52,092 nt of DNA from assembly GCA_016930675.1 (NCBI GenBank), contig JAFGGG010000028.1, positions 1 to 52,092 of the forward strand, given 5' to 3'. Shown piece by piece: positions 16,693-24,820 of the stretch. The stretch is from Spirochaetales bacterium (GTDB taxonomy: Bacteria; Spirochaetota; Spirochaetia; SZUA-6; RPPD01). The stretch's first letter is position 1. Each line of letters opens with the position of its first letter. Position numbers and translations under genes: made by a program. A model generated the notes under the pieces. The model worked only from the letters and a program-made list of their open reading frames with translations, was not told where the DNA came from and searched no databases.

Positions 16693-17145
16693 TTAGCTTG
16701 ATTGAAGAAACAAGTCTCCAAAAAGATAATAAAAGCCTAAGCTAAATACTATAGCTACGATAATTCCCACAATAATCTCGCTAAGTGTGTGCCCGACCAT
16801 TTGCGGAATAGTGCTGCGTTCTTTTTCCGGCAGCAATTTCATTAATTTTTTAATCATTTCGGCGTGCAGTTGTACGGCTCCTCTTAACCTAAGCGAATCG
16901 TATATAACAACCGCCGAAAATACAAATGTGATGGCAAAATATGCGGAATTAAAACCTTTAATAAGTCCCAAAGAAATGGTTAAGGTACTGGTAAATGCAG
17001 TATGGGTACTCGGCATACCGCCGGGTGAAAAAAAGTAACTCATTTTAAGTTTTCTGTTTTTAATTGAATAATAAATCAATTTAAAAAGCTGACATATAAT
17101 ATGGACACATATCGATATTGTCAAAGAAAAATGAAAAAAGTTCAT
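16693..17145 (-). CDS. Divergent PAP2-family membrane protein (DUF212)
   Basis: A 150-residue integral membrane protein of the divergent acid phosphatase/PAP2-related family. Diagnostic segments are FSPGGMPSTHTAFTSTLTISLGL, AVVIYDSLRLRGAVQLHAEMIKKL and VGHTLSEIIVGIIVAI, which hold the conserved Ser-x-His, Asp, Arg and terminal His of the family. There are four predicted membrane segments. It may act on a lipid or polyprenyl phosphate; the substrate is unknown. AAGGAAT precedes the start. It is the first gene of a probable minus-strand transcript running through the exported protein, aroDE and the aminotransferase. Confidence 0.88.
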   Translation of the reverse strand: MNFFHFSLTISICVHIICQLFKLIYYSIKNRKLKMSYFFSPGGMPSTHTAFTSTLTISLGLIKGFNSAYFAITFVFSAVVIYDSLRLRGAVQLHAEMIKKLMKLLPEKERSTIPQMVGHTLSEIIVGIIVAIVFSLGFYYLFGDLFLQSS

Positions 17146-17216
17146 ACCTATTCCTTTTAAATCTATACTATTGAGCTTTATTAAATAAATAAATAGTGAA
17201 AACAGCGCTTAAACAA

Positions 17217-17245
17217 TTGTCAAATCACTGTTTTATAGATATAAT
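17217..17245 (+). promoter_or_regulatory. Promoter of citrate synthase
   Basis: TTGTCA (17217-17222), a 17-nt spacer and a perfect TATAAT (17240-17245). The predicted start at about 17252 leaves a 35-nt leader with AAAGGA ahead of the ATG at 17287. Confidence 0.7.
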
Positions 17246-17286
17246 TTTTTCTTAAATTATTCAATCCTTAAATAAAAGGAATTTAA

Positions 17287-18657
17287 ATGGAAAAAACCAA
17301 AAATAAAGAGGCAATAATACATTTTGTCGATAAAATGTGCGGAATAGCAGAAGAAAAGAATAAAATCCAATCCGATCATTATCTTAAATACAACGTAAAA
17401 CGCGGATTGCGCAACAGTGACGGTACAGGCGTGCTGGTAGGTCTTACTACAATCGGTGATGTGCACGGTTATATCATTGATGAAGGAGAAACCGTGCCGG
17501 TGGACGGCCGTCTTGTGTACCGAGGTATAGATGTAAAAGATATTGTGACGGGTTTTCAAAGCGAGAAACGTTTCGGATTTGAAGAAACATGTTTTCTTTT
17601 ACTCTTCGGACAGCTTCCTACACAGGATGAATTGACTGAATTTCAGGAGTTATTGGATAATGCAAGAGCACTGCCCGCCGGATTTACCGAAAATATGATT
17701 TTAAAAGCTCCCAGCAGGGATATTATGAATAAGCTGGCTCGCAGTGTCCTGGTTTGTTATTCGTATGATCAGAACCCTGATGATCTTAGCGTAAAAAATA
17801 ACTTGCGACAGGGATTAGAACTGATTGCCCGTTTTCCCACCATGACAGCTTACGCGTATCAGGCAAAGTCGCATTACCATGACGGAAAAAGCCTGTTTAT
17901 TCATAAAGTGTGCAGGGGCTTAAGTACTTCTGAAAATTTACTTCACCTCATCCGGGCGGACAGTAAGTATTCCGAACTGGAAGCGGAGGTTTTGGATTTG
18001 TGCCTGGTTTTGCACGCCGAACATGGCGGCGGCAATAACTCCGCCTTTACACTGCATGTGGTAACCTCCTCAGGAACCGATATTTATTCCGCTATTGCCG
18101 CGGGAGTCGGGTCATTGAAGGGGCCTAAACATGGGGGCGCCAATATAAAAGTGATTGAGATGATGGATGACATTAAAGAAAATGTAAAGGACTGGACTAA
18201 TGAGGAGGAGATTAAAGATCATCTGCGTAAGCTTTTAAGAAAGCAGGCGTACGATAGAACCGGTCTTATTTATGGTTTAGGGCATGCGGTTTATACGCTT
18301 TCCGATCCCCGCGCCGTCCTGCTTAAGCAAAAGGCAGCGGAATTGAGTAAAGAGAAAGCCTGTGAGGAGGAGTTCAGACTATATGAAATAATCGAGAAGT
18401 ATGGTCCTGAAGTTTTTAAGGAAGAAAAAAATACTGACAAAATAGTCTCTGCTAATGTGGATTTTTACTCAGGATTTGTGTACAGCATGCTTGGTATTCC
18501 GCGGGATCTTTATACTCCTTTATTCGCTATTGCACGTATCGCCGGCTGGGCCGCTCATAGATTGGAAGAACTTGTCAGCGGAGGAAGAATAATGAGACCG
18601 GCGTATAAGAATGTGGTAAAGAAACAAGAGTATATTCCATTGCATGAACGAAAGTAG
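17287..18657 (+). CDS. gltA: Citrate synthase
   Basis: A 456-residue cytoplasmic enzyme condensing acetyl-CoA and oxaloacetate to citrate. It carries VDGRLVYRGIDVKDI, the region LHAEHGGGNNSAFT with the first catalytic His, the CoA/oxaloacetate loop GSLKGPKHGGAN, GLGHAVYTLSDPRA with the second catalytic His, and VDFYSGFVYSMLGIP with the catalytic Asp. The N-terminus is longer than in the E. coli type, with HYLKYNVKRGLRNSDGTGV, and resembles the citrate synthase group found in anaerobic bacteria; an Re-type enzyme is excluded by these motifs. AAAGGA precedes the ATG. The gene is monocistronic with its own promoter and a two-hairpin terminator. Confidence 0.93.
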   Translation: MEKTKNKEAIIHFVDKMCGIAEEKNKIQSDHYLKYNVKRGLRNSDGTGVLVGLTTIGDVHGYIIDEGETVPVDGRLVYRGIDVKDIVTGFQSEKRFGFEETCFLLLFGQLPTQDELTEFQELLDNARALPAGFTENMILKAPSRDIMNKLARSVLVCYSYDQNPDDLSVKNNLRQGLELIARFPTMTAYAYQAKSHYHDGKSLFIHKVCRGLSTSENLLHLIRADSKYSELEAEVLDLCLVLHAEHGGGNNSAFTLHVVTSSGTDIYSAIAAGVGSLKGPKHGGANIKVIEMMDDIKENVKDWTNEEEIKDHLRKLLRKQAYDRTGLIYGLGHAVYTLSDPRAVLLKQKAAELSKEKACEEEFRLYEIIEKYGPEVFKEEKNTDKIVSANVDFYSGFVYSMLGIPRDLYTPLFAIARIAGWAAHRLEELVSGGRIMRPAYKNVVKKQEYIPLHERK

Positions 18658-18666
18658 TCAATAAAT

Positions 18667-18743
18667 CCACATACCGCCGGTTTGCCGGTGGTATGTGGGG
18701 GAAGATGAAAGAAAAAGCCACCGTTAAAGGTGGCGGCTTTTTC
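18667..18743 (+). terminator. Two-hairpin terminator module after citrate synthase
   Basis: The first hairpin, CCACATACCGCCGG-tttg-CCGGTGGTATGTGG (18667-18698), has 14 pairs including one G-T. The second (18711-18743) pairs GCCACC with GGTGGC around GTTAAA and is flanked by GAAAAA and TTTTTC, so it ends in a T run like an intrinsic terminator. The same pair of hairpins, in the same order relative to transcription, follows the aminotransferase gene at 13475. Confidence 0.8.
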
Positions 18744-18771
18744 AAATATAAAAAATGTGTGAAGCAAAAAA

Positions 18772-20283
18772 GTGAATAAATTTGAACAGAATGAACAACG
18801 TGACGCATCATTAATAAACCATGAAAAACAGTTTAAAAATCTCCTCAACTACATACCGGATATAGTATATAAGATTGATGAGCAGGGCACGTTCCGCTTT
18901 ATAAATCGATCTGTCATGCTGTTAGGTTATAAACCTGCCGACTTGATCGGGAAACACTTTACCGCTCTTGTTCACCCGGATGATGCGGATCGTATTGAAA
19001 GAGCTTTATTGAGTATCCGGAGTCCTCAGAAAAAAATTATTAAAGATTCATTTATTCCTTTAAATGAGACCGCATCATGGATGCTTAAAATAGATAATTT
19101 GGAAGTAAGGCTCCTGCCCAAACGTATGAGTCAAAAGCAGGTACAGCATAAATTTGTGGAGACCAGCATCATTTATGGCGAAATCAGCGCTTGCGCGTAT
19201 TATACGGGAATGAAGGGAAGCACCGGTTCGAAACTGCTGAGTATTGTGGGTACCATCAGGGATGTCTCTAATAGAAAAAGATCCGAGGAATATTTACGAA
19301 AAATGTTCGGAGTAGTGGATCAGAGTCCGATCTCGATTATTATTACAGACAGAAACGGAATAATCGAATATATAAATCCTGAGTTTATCCGGGTGAGGGG
19401 TTATTCTCCGCAGGAGGTAATAGGCAAGAAGGTAAGTATTCTAAAATCAAACTACCACCCCGCGGAGTTTTATAACCATATTCAGGAAGCCTTAGTGAGA
19501 GACGGTGAATGGAGCGGTGAAATATATAACAAGAAAAAAAGCGGGAAGCTGTATTGGGAATCCGTTACCATATCTTCGGTAAGAGACCCTAACGGCGAGA
19601 TTACCAACTTCATCGCGATTCAGGAGGATATAACCGAAAAGAAGCAGACTCAGGAGCAGTTAAAAAGGTTGCGAGAGAAAGAAACACTGTTAAGAGAGAT
19701 ACACCACCGTGTAAAAAATAATCTGCAGATAATAAGCAGTCTTATGAATCTACAACTGCATTCTATTCCGGATGAGAGTACCATTAAAATATTTAAGCAG
19801 TGTGAGAGCAGAATAAAAGCCATGGCACTGATACATGAGAAATTATATCAATCCGAAGATATCGAAAAAATAGATTTTAAAGAGTATCTTAAATCTTTTA
19901 TTTTTCATGTTATTCATTCTCACCGTCTGGATCATACTAAAGTAAAAATAAAACTGCAGGTTCAGCATGTGTTTTTGAATATTGATATAGCCATACCCTG
20001 CGGTCTGATCTTTAATGAGCTTATCACCAACGCGATCAAGCATGCTTTTTCCCAAAAGCGCGAAGGATTAATTCAGATTTCGCTGCACAGCGAAGAAGAA
20101 AATTATATCCTTGTGGTAAGTGATAACGGCAAGGGTTTGCCTGATGATTTTCGCATAAAAAAAGAAAATTCTCTGGGATTGCAGCTGGTAGAAATGCTTG
20201 TTAAACAGCTTAAGGGTAAAATGGAATTAAGCACAGGGGGGAAATATACGATCTTTAAAATAATATTTCCCAAACCGGTTTAA
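18772..20283 (+). CDS. Double-PAS sensor histidine kinase (HisKA_2 type)
   Basis: A 503-residue cytoplasmic sensor kinase with no membrane segment. The first PAS domain covers about 20-140 (IPDIVYKIDEQGTFRFINRSV), the second about 175-300 (VVDQSPISIIITDRNGIIEYINPEF followed by a PAC region IAIQEDITEKK). The dimerisation/phosphoacceptor segment LREIHHRVKNNLQIISSLMNLQ near residue 310 is the HisKA_2 signature with the phosphorylated His. The ATPase has N box FNELITNAIKHAF, G1 SDNGKGLP and G2 LGLQLVEMLV. No partner response regulator is adjacent. The GTG at 18772 is the only usable start in frame; a six-codon ORF (ATG at 18755) overlaps it. Confidence 0.88.
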   Translation: MNKFEQNEQRDASLINHEKQFKNLLNYIPDIVYKIDEQGTFRFINRSVMLLGYKPADLIGKHFTALVHPDDADRIERALLSIRSPQKKIIKDSFIPLNETASWMLKIDNLEVRLLPKRMSQKQVQHKFVETSIIYGEISACAYYTGMKGSTGSKLLSIVGTIRDVSNRKRSEEYLRKMFGVVDQSPISIIITDRNGIIEYINPEFIRVRGYSPQEVIGKKVSILKSNYHPAEFYNHIQEALVRDGEWSGEIYNKKKSGKLYWESVTISSVRDPNGEITNFIAIQEDITEKKQTQEQLKRLREKETLLREIHHRVKNNLQIISSLMNLQLHSIPDESTIKIFKQCESRIKAMALIHEKLYQSEDIEKIDFKEYLKSFIFHVIHSHRLDHTKVKIKLQVQHVFLNIDIAIPCGLIFNELITNAIKHAFSQKREGLIQISLHSEEENYILVVSDNGKGLPDDFRIKKENSLGLQLVEMLVKQLKGKMELSTGGKYTIFKIIFPKPV

Positions 20284-20312
20284 TCCTCGCCACAGCCACT
20301 AAATAAAGGAAT

Positions 20313-21080
20313 TCAGGAGCCGGGCACACGGTTAAAAAGATATTCAATCTCGCCTTGTTTGGTAAGTGGTATGATAGTGTGTTTGTAAAAAGCCAAAATT
20401 AATGCGGGATCTATCAGAGTACGGATTTTAGTATTAACTTTAGCCTGCGCCAACCGTACCTTTGCCTTTACCCGCATGATTATTTTTTCTTCCACCTCTG
20501 TGCGTGTCAGCGCCAGTAATAAAGCGTCATATTCACGTGCTTCAACAAGTCCCCGATAGCGGGAGGGATTTTTTCTGTATTTAGCTTCTGCAACATAAAA
20601 TGCGCCGTAGTGGATCCGGCGTGAAATAGCCTGCAGCGCAAACACGTCATTTTCAACACTCGAGCCATACTGCCCGTCGTCTCCGTTACGGCAGATCTTG
20701 TCCGCGAGTTCCAGGTAGTCTTGTTTTATCCGCCCGGTAAGATTTACCGAGTTGTAATCTTTTAAAGCCAAAGGGTAGGGCGGGAGGTGTACATTGCGGC
20801 GCGGTTTTGGCAGTTTTATATTAAAGGGTCTTTCTTCGGGCACACAAAAACGCCCGAAGACAGCGTCCATTCTTTCATGATAGAGCAGACGAATATCCAA
20901 TAGGCTCTTCCTGGCGAAACCCTTAAAGCCGCTCTTTCCCGGTACATAGATGACACTGTTTTTATAATACTGAACACGCTCAATCAGATGATAGATTATA
21001 GTCTCTTCCAGTCCCTCCAGTTGCAGGGCGATGAAATTTAAATCCGGTTCTTGTGCTGTTTGTTCCGCTTTATCTTTCAT
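20313..21080 (-). CDS. Chorismate mutase of the yeast/plant (ARO7) type
   Basis: This enzyme rearranges chorismate to prephenate, the branch point to Phe and Tyr. The 255-residue length and the sequence fit the monofunctional eukaryotic AroQ class rather than the 90-residue bacterial type: LEGLEETIIYHLIERVQY, MDAVFGRFCVPEERPFN, NGDDGQYGSSVENDVFALQAISRRIHYGAFYVAEAKY, TEVEEKIIMRV and TIIPLTKQGEIEYLFNRV. These parallel yeast ARO7 segments around its active-site Arg157, Lys168, Thr242 and Glu246, all matched here. The position equivalent to yeast Asn194 is different. The gene begins 3 nt after proB ends and is the last of a proA-proB-mutase transcript, so it is probably co-expressed with proline synthesis. 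Confidence 0.88.
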   Translation of the reverse strand: MKDKAEQTAQEPDLNFIALQLEGLEETIIYHLIERVQYYKNSVIYVPGKSGFKGFARKSLLDIRLLYHERMDAVFGRFCVPEERPFNIKLPKPRRNVHLPPYPLALKDYNSVNLTGRIKQDYLELADKICRNGDDGQYGSSVENDVFALQAISRRIHYGAFYVAEAKYRKNPSRYRGLVEAREYDALLLALTRTEVEEKIIMRVKAKVRLAQAKVNTKIRTLIDPALILAFYKHTIIPLTKQGEIEYLFNRVPGS

Positions 21081-21083
21081 ATA

Positions 21084-22184
21084 TCAATCATCCAGAAAAA
21101 TGATATTTTCAGGGATTGCTACGACTTTTCCCCGGCCTGCGCCCAATATTTTTTCGATTTCCCCGCTGTGTTTTCCGGCTACCAATCGCAACTCCGCGCT
21201 ACTGAAAGCGGCAACCGCTTTGGCAACATCATTGATCATCACAACCGCGTCCCTTTTAAACTCACCTTCAACTTTTTGGATGCCGCTGGGCAGGAGGCTT
21301 TTATTATTACGTATCGCCCGCAAAGCTCCGTGATCAATGCGGATGGTGCCGGCCGGAGTACTGTTGATAATCCAGCGCACACGCTGACCTAAACGCCGTT
21401 TGGACAGGAATACGGTACCGATATCCTTTCCCTGCAGAATTTCCGTTATCACATTCTTGTGATTACCGGAGGCCAGTATCATGCGGCAGCCGGCCTGGGA
21501 AGTAATACGCGCCGCTTGAATTTTTGTTTTCATACCGCCCCGCGCGTGAGTACTGCCGTGGCTTCCGGCCGCTTTTTCAATCTTGCCTGTAATTTCAGCT
21601 ACAATAGGGATTGGTTCGGCGTCACGAAATTGCCGCGGATCTTTATCGTAAAGCGCATCTATATCACTCAACATAATCAGGGCGTCGGCGTCAATTTTAC
21701 TGGCGACGAATGCGCTTAAGCGGTCATTATCTCCGAAAGCCGAGCCGATCTCTTCGGTAGAAACACTGTCGTTTTCATTTAAGATGGGAACCGTTCCCAG
21801 TTCCAGCAGAGATTCCAAAGCGTTACGCAGATTGAGATATGTCTTTCTATTGCTCAACACATCCGCAGTGAGTAAAACTTGAGCTGTAATTATCTTATGC
21901 TTTAAAAATACTTTACGATATTCCTGCATTAACAGAGGCTGTCCGATAGCTGCGCAGGCCTGACGCATCCTGATACCGGTTACCCGTTCATTCATTCCAA
22001 GTTGAGCGGCTCCCATACCTATTGCGCCGGAGGTGACAATTACCACCTGTTTGTCATCTTGCAGAAGCTTATGGATCTGGGAAGCCAGCTGACGCATAAA
22101 TTCGGTATTCAGGCCGCGGGCCGTACTGATTGTAGAAGTGCCGATTTTAATTACAATTCGTTTTACATCCGAGAAATCACGCAT
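21084..22184 (-). CDS. proB: Glutamate 5-kinase
   Basis: This enzyme phosphorylates glutamate with ATP, the first step of proline synthesis. The 366-residue product has an amino-acid kinase domain (IVIKIGTSTIS, VTSGAIGMGAAQLGM, PILNENDSVSTEEIGSAFGDNDRLSA, LIMLSDIDALYDKDPR, GGMKTKIQAARI) and a C-terminal PUA domain (GTIRIDHGALRAI, LPSGIQKVEGEFKRDAVVMI), the usual architecture. It starts 8 nt downstream of proA's stop and ends 3 nt before the chorismate mutase start. Confidence 0.95.
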   Translation of the reverse strand: MRDFSDVKRIVIKIGTSTISTARGLNTEFMRQLASQIHKLLQDDKQVVIVTSGAIGMGAAQLGMNERVTGIRMRQACAAIGQPLLMQEYRKVFLKHKIITAQVLLTADVLSNRKTYLNLRNALESLLELGTVPILNENDSVSTEEIGSAFGDNDRLSAFVASKIDADALIMLSDIDALYDKDPRQFRDAEPIPIVAEITGKIEKAAGSHGSTHARGGMKTKIQAARITSQAGCRMILASGNHKNVITEILQGKDIGTVFLSKRRLGQRVRWIINSTPAGTIRIDHGALRAIRNNKSLLPSGIQKVEGEFKRDAVVMINDVAKAVAAFSSAELRLVAGKHSGEIEKILGAGRGKVVAIPENIIFLDD

Positions 22185-22192
22185 AGTGTTCT

Positions 22193-23491
22193 TTAAACAT
22201 CACATTCCTTGTTCAGTTTTTTATGAGTAAAGCTCCGGGCCTGCTTTCCGGAATAATCAGCCACAAGCTGTCCCTTGCCTAAAAGCTTCCATTTATAAAT
22301 CAGTAAACCTTCAATGCCCACCGGTCCGCGAGCGTGTATTTTATTCGTGCTTATGCCCACTTCGGCGCCCAATCCGTAACGAAAGCCGTCGCTGAACCGG
22401 GTGCTGCAGTTCCAAAATACATCCGCCGAATCCACCAGATTTAAAAACAGTGCGGCCTGTATTTTGTTGTCTGTTACGATTGCGTCGGTATGGTGAGAAC
22501 CGTAATTATTAATATGCCTGATAGCCTGGTCTATAGTATCTACGATTTTTATCGACAGAATCAAGTCCAGGTACTCTGTTTTCCAATCAATTTCCGCGGC
22601 CTGTTTTACCTGAATAAATTTTACAGTCTCCGAGCAGCCTCGCAGCTCCACCTGCCTTTCATCCAAAGCTTGTTTAAGCACAGGCAGCAGCTCTCGGGCT
22701 TGTGCACGGTGTACCAGCAAGGTTTCAAGAGCGTTGCAGACCGCCACATACTGGCATTTGCTGTCTATAATAATATCCACTGCCATTTCAGGGTTGGCGT
22801 ATTCGTCCACGTAAATATGGCATATTCCGTCCGCGTGGCCCAGTACCTGTATAGTGGTGTTGTCCATAATGTATTTAACAAAACTGTTGGATCCGCGCGG
22901 AATAATTAAATCAATATATTTGTCCAAAGCCAGCATCTGTGTTACCTGCTCGCGAGTTTCCAACAAATAAAGCCAGTTTTCCGGTACCCCGCAGGCGATG
23001 CTTGCTTTGTGAATAAGCTCTGCAAGCACTCTGTTTGTCTCCTGCGCTTCGCTCCCGCCTTTTAGCAGTACCGCGTTGCCGCTTTTTAGACAGAGGGTGG
23101 CGATCTGTACCAAAGCGTCCGGCCGCGACTCGAAAATCACGCCGATGACGCCGATAGGGCAGCTCACTTTAAAAAGCTCAAGGCCCTTATCCAGTTCCAA
23201 GGCACTGAGGGTTTTCCCTACCGGTTCCGCCAATGTAATAAGGGTTTCGATTCCTTTGCACACGGCTTCGATTTTTAACTCGTCGAATTTGAGGCGTTTT
23301 AAGAGAGGGGCCGCCAGATTTTCCCGCCCGGCCCGGGCAAGATCTTCTTGGTTGGCCTTGACAATTAAAGACGCATTATGGCGCAGCGCTTCAGCAATGG
23401 CGCTTAAAGCGCTATTTTTGCTTTTGGCGTCCAATGCAGCCAGTTTAAATGAGGCTTCCCTTGTTTTTTGTGCTGCTTTTGTAATTTCCAT
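22193..23491 (-). CDS. proA: Gamma-glutamyl phosphate reductase
   Basis: An NADPH-dependent reductase converting glutamyl-5-phosphate to the semialdehyde, the second proline step. It is full length at 432 residues. Signatures are CPIGVIGVIFESRPDALVQIATLCLKSGNAVLLKGG, LIIPRGSNSFVKYI, IQVLGHADGICHIYVDEYA, the catalytic Cys in DSKCQYVAVCNALETLLVH, NNYGSHHTDAIVT and NCSTRFSDGFRYGLGAEVGISTNKIHARGPVG. It is the first gene of the proA-proB-mutase transcript. A Shine-Dalgarno-like AAGGAAG lies rather far (15 nt) before the ATG. Confidence 0.95.
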   Translation of the reverse strand: MEITKAAQKTREASFKLAALDAKSKNSALSAIAEALRHNASLIVKANQEDLARAGRENLAAPLLKRLKFDELKIEAVCKGIETLITLAEPVGKTLSALELDKGLELFKVSCPIGVIGVIFESRPDALVQIATLCLKSGNAVLLKGGSEAQETNRVLAELIHKASIACGVPENWLYLLETREQVTQMLALDKYIDLIIPRGSNSFVKYIMDNTTIQVLGHADGICHIYVDEYANPEMAVDIIIDSKCQYVAVCNALETLLVHRAQARELLPVLKQALDERQVELRGCSETVKFIQVKQAAEIDWKTEYLDLILSIKIVDTIDQAIRHINNYGSHHTDAIVTDNKIQAALFLNLVDSADVFWNCSTRFSDGFRYGLGAEVGISTNKIHARGPVGIEGLLIYKWKLLGKGQLVADYSGKQARSFTHKKLNKECDV

Positions 23492-23565
23492 AGCGGATAT
23501 TTTTAACTTCCTTGTAAAGCAGCCGGGTTTAACGACTGTATAATAAATTATTGCTTCTTATAATT

Positions 23566-23594
23566 TCGATACCATAAAGAGTCGGAAATGTCAA
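23566..23594 (-). promoter_or_regulatory. Possible promoter of proA operon
   Basis: On the minus strand TTGACA (23594-23589) is followed after 17 nt by TATCGA (23571-23566). The -35 box is perfect but the -10 box is poor, so this is only a candidate. It would leave a leader of about 70 nt before proA. Confidence 0.4.
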
Positions 23595-23701
23595 ATTAAA
23601 TTGTACAATTTACTAGAAACGCTGAATTAAATTATTTTCCTTGCACAATTGATTGAATTACATAAATATAATAAGGGGAGCAAAAAGGACATTACAATTT
23701 T

Positions 23702-24778
23702 GTGAAGACAATACTCATTATTTCTAAAGACAATAAAATCAAACTCAAATTTGATACCTGCATGAAGAATTTTAAAAAAGAAGTTTTTGAACTCATTCAA
23801 GTACCAAGTACAGTAACAGCGGAAAATATATTATTCGAACGTGAAATTACGCTCATTATTATGGATTGGGAAGTGGACGGAGCGGCGGGATTTACGGAAG
23901 ATTTAAAAAACGATGAGATGTTCCGCCTGGTACCGGTTTTAGCCCTTTTGCCGGATTGCAGTAAGGAATATATATCACGAGCCATGTTAAGCGGAGCGGA
24001 TACTTATTTGGGAAAGCAGACGGCTTCGGCATTGTCTTATCTGGTTATCCGCCCGCTTGTAAAAAATAACGTTCTCAACTCAGAGCTCGTGAATAAATTG
24101 TCGCAGCTGCAGGAGCAGGCAATTCATGATTTCATTCTTTTGGATCTGATTAAAAAATATATTCCGAAAACCATCTGGGATTTGGCCAATAGTTATGCCT
24201 ATGAGCGTAAGATTAAAATTCCTGAGGAAGAATTAGAGTTGACTATTGTGTTCGCGGATATTAAAGAGTTCACAAAAATGGCGCATTCCCTGAAGCCGAT
24301 TGAAGTTATTAAAACCTTAAACTCGGTATTTCAGGTGGTTACAAAAATTATTTATGATAATCATGGCGATATTGATAAATTTATCGGCGATGCATTTTTG
24401 GCTGTATTTGAAAAAGCAGAAAGCGCGGTCAAAGCCGCGGTTCTTGTGCAAAAGGGCCTGGAAGGTCTTAACCGCAGTCGTGTGCAGGAAAAATTAAATC
24501 CCATCCTTTTTCGTATCGGTATTCACACCGGACCGATTATTCGGGGCAATGTAGGCGGCAATCAACGTTTTGATAATACGCTTATCGGAAGTACCGTAAA
24601 TATAGCCGCTTACCTTGAAAGCAGTTCAAAAGCAGGAGATATTCTTATCAGTGAAGATACACGCAAGAAAGCTCAGCTGGTTATTCCTGCCGAATATAAA
24701 AGGCAGGTTCAGCTTAAGGGCAGTAATTCCAGCGCGATCGTGTATCAAGTTTATGAAGTATTAAAAAATAGTTACTGA
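23702..24778 (+). CDS. Receiver-like domain fused to class III adenylate cyclase
   Basis: A 358-residue soluble protein. Residues 1-120 form a response-regulator receiver-like fold with a plausible phosphorylated Asp near 54 (LIIMDWEVDG). A helical linker (residues 125-170, ending LIKKYIPKTIWDLA) leads to a class III nucleotide cyclase domain (about 178-355): metal-binding Asp in VFADIKEFTKMA, GDIDKFIGDAFLAVFE with the second Asp and base-reading Lys, RIGIHTGPIIRGNVGG, and FDNTLIGSTVNIAAYLES with the transition-state Asn. The Lys/Thr specificity residues suggest ATP as substrate, giving cAMP. The start is GTG at 23702. The gene faces the cyclic-nucleotide-binding protein at 24821, its likely signal partner. 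Confidence 0.88.
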   Translation: MKTILIISKDNKIKLKFDTCMKNFKKEVFELIQVPSTVTAENILFEREITLIIMDWEVDGAAGFTEDLKNDEMFRLVPVLALLPDCSKEYISRAMLSGADTYLGKQTASALSYLVIRPLVKNNVLNSELVNKLSQLQEQAIHDFILLDLIKKYIPKTIWDLANSYAYERKIKIPEEELELTIVFADIKEFTKMAHSLKPIEVIKTLNSVFQVVTKIIYDNHGDIDKFIGDAFLAVFEKAESAVKAAVLVQKGLEGLNRSRVQEKLNPILFRIGIHTGPIIRGNVGGNQRFDNTLIGSTVNIAAYLESSSKAGDILISEDTRKKAQLVIPAEYKRQVQLKGSNSSAIVYQVYEVLKNSY

Positions 24779-24791
24779 ATTCAATATACCG

Positions 24792-24811
24792 CCACAGGCA
24801 GTGGTTTTTTT
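24792..24811 (+). terminator. Weak terminator between cyclase and cNMP-binding gene
   Basis: CCAC (24792-24795) pairs with GTGG (24801-24804) around AGGCA and runs into seven Ts (24805-24811). The flank TATACCGCCAC resembles the hairpin module seen at 13319 and 18667 in shortened form. The stem is short, so efficiency is doubtful. Confidence 0.4.
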
Positions 24812-24820
24812 CGGAGGTTT

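Noticed and set aside
18755..18775. Six-codon ORF overlapping the kinase start
   Set aside because: Too short and without a ribosome-binding site; overlap at GTGA could occur by chance.
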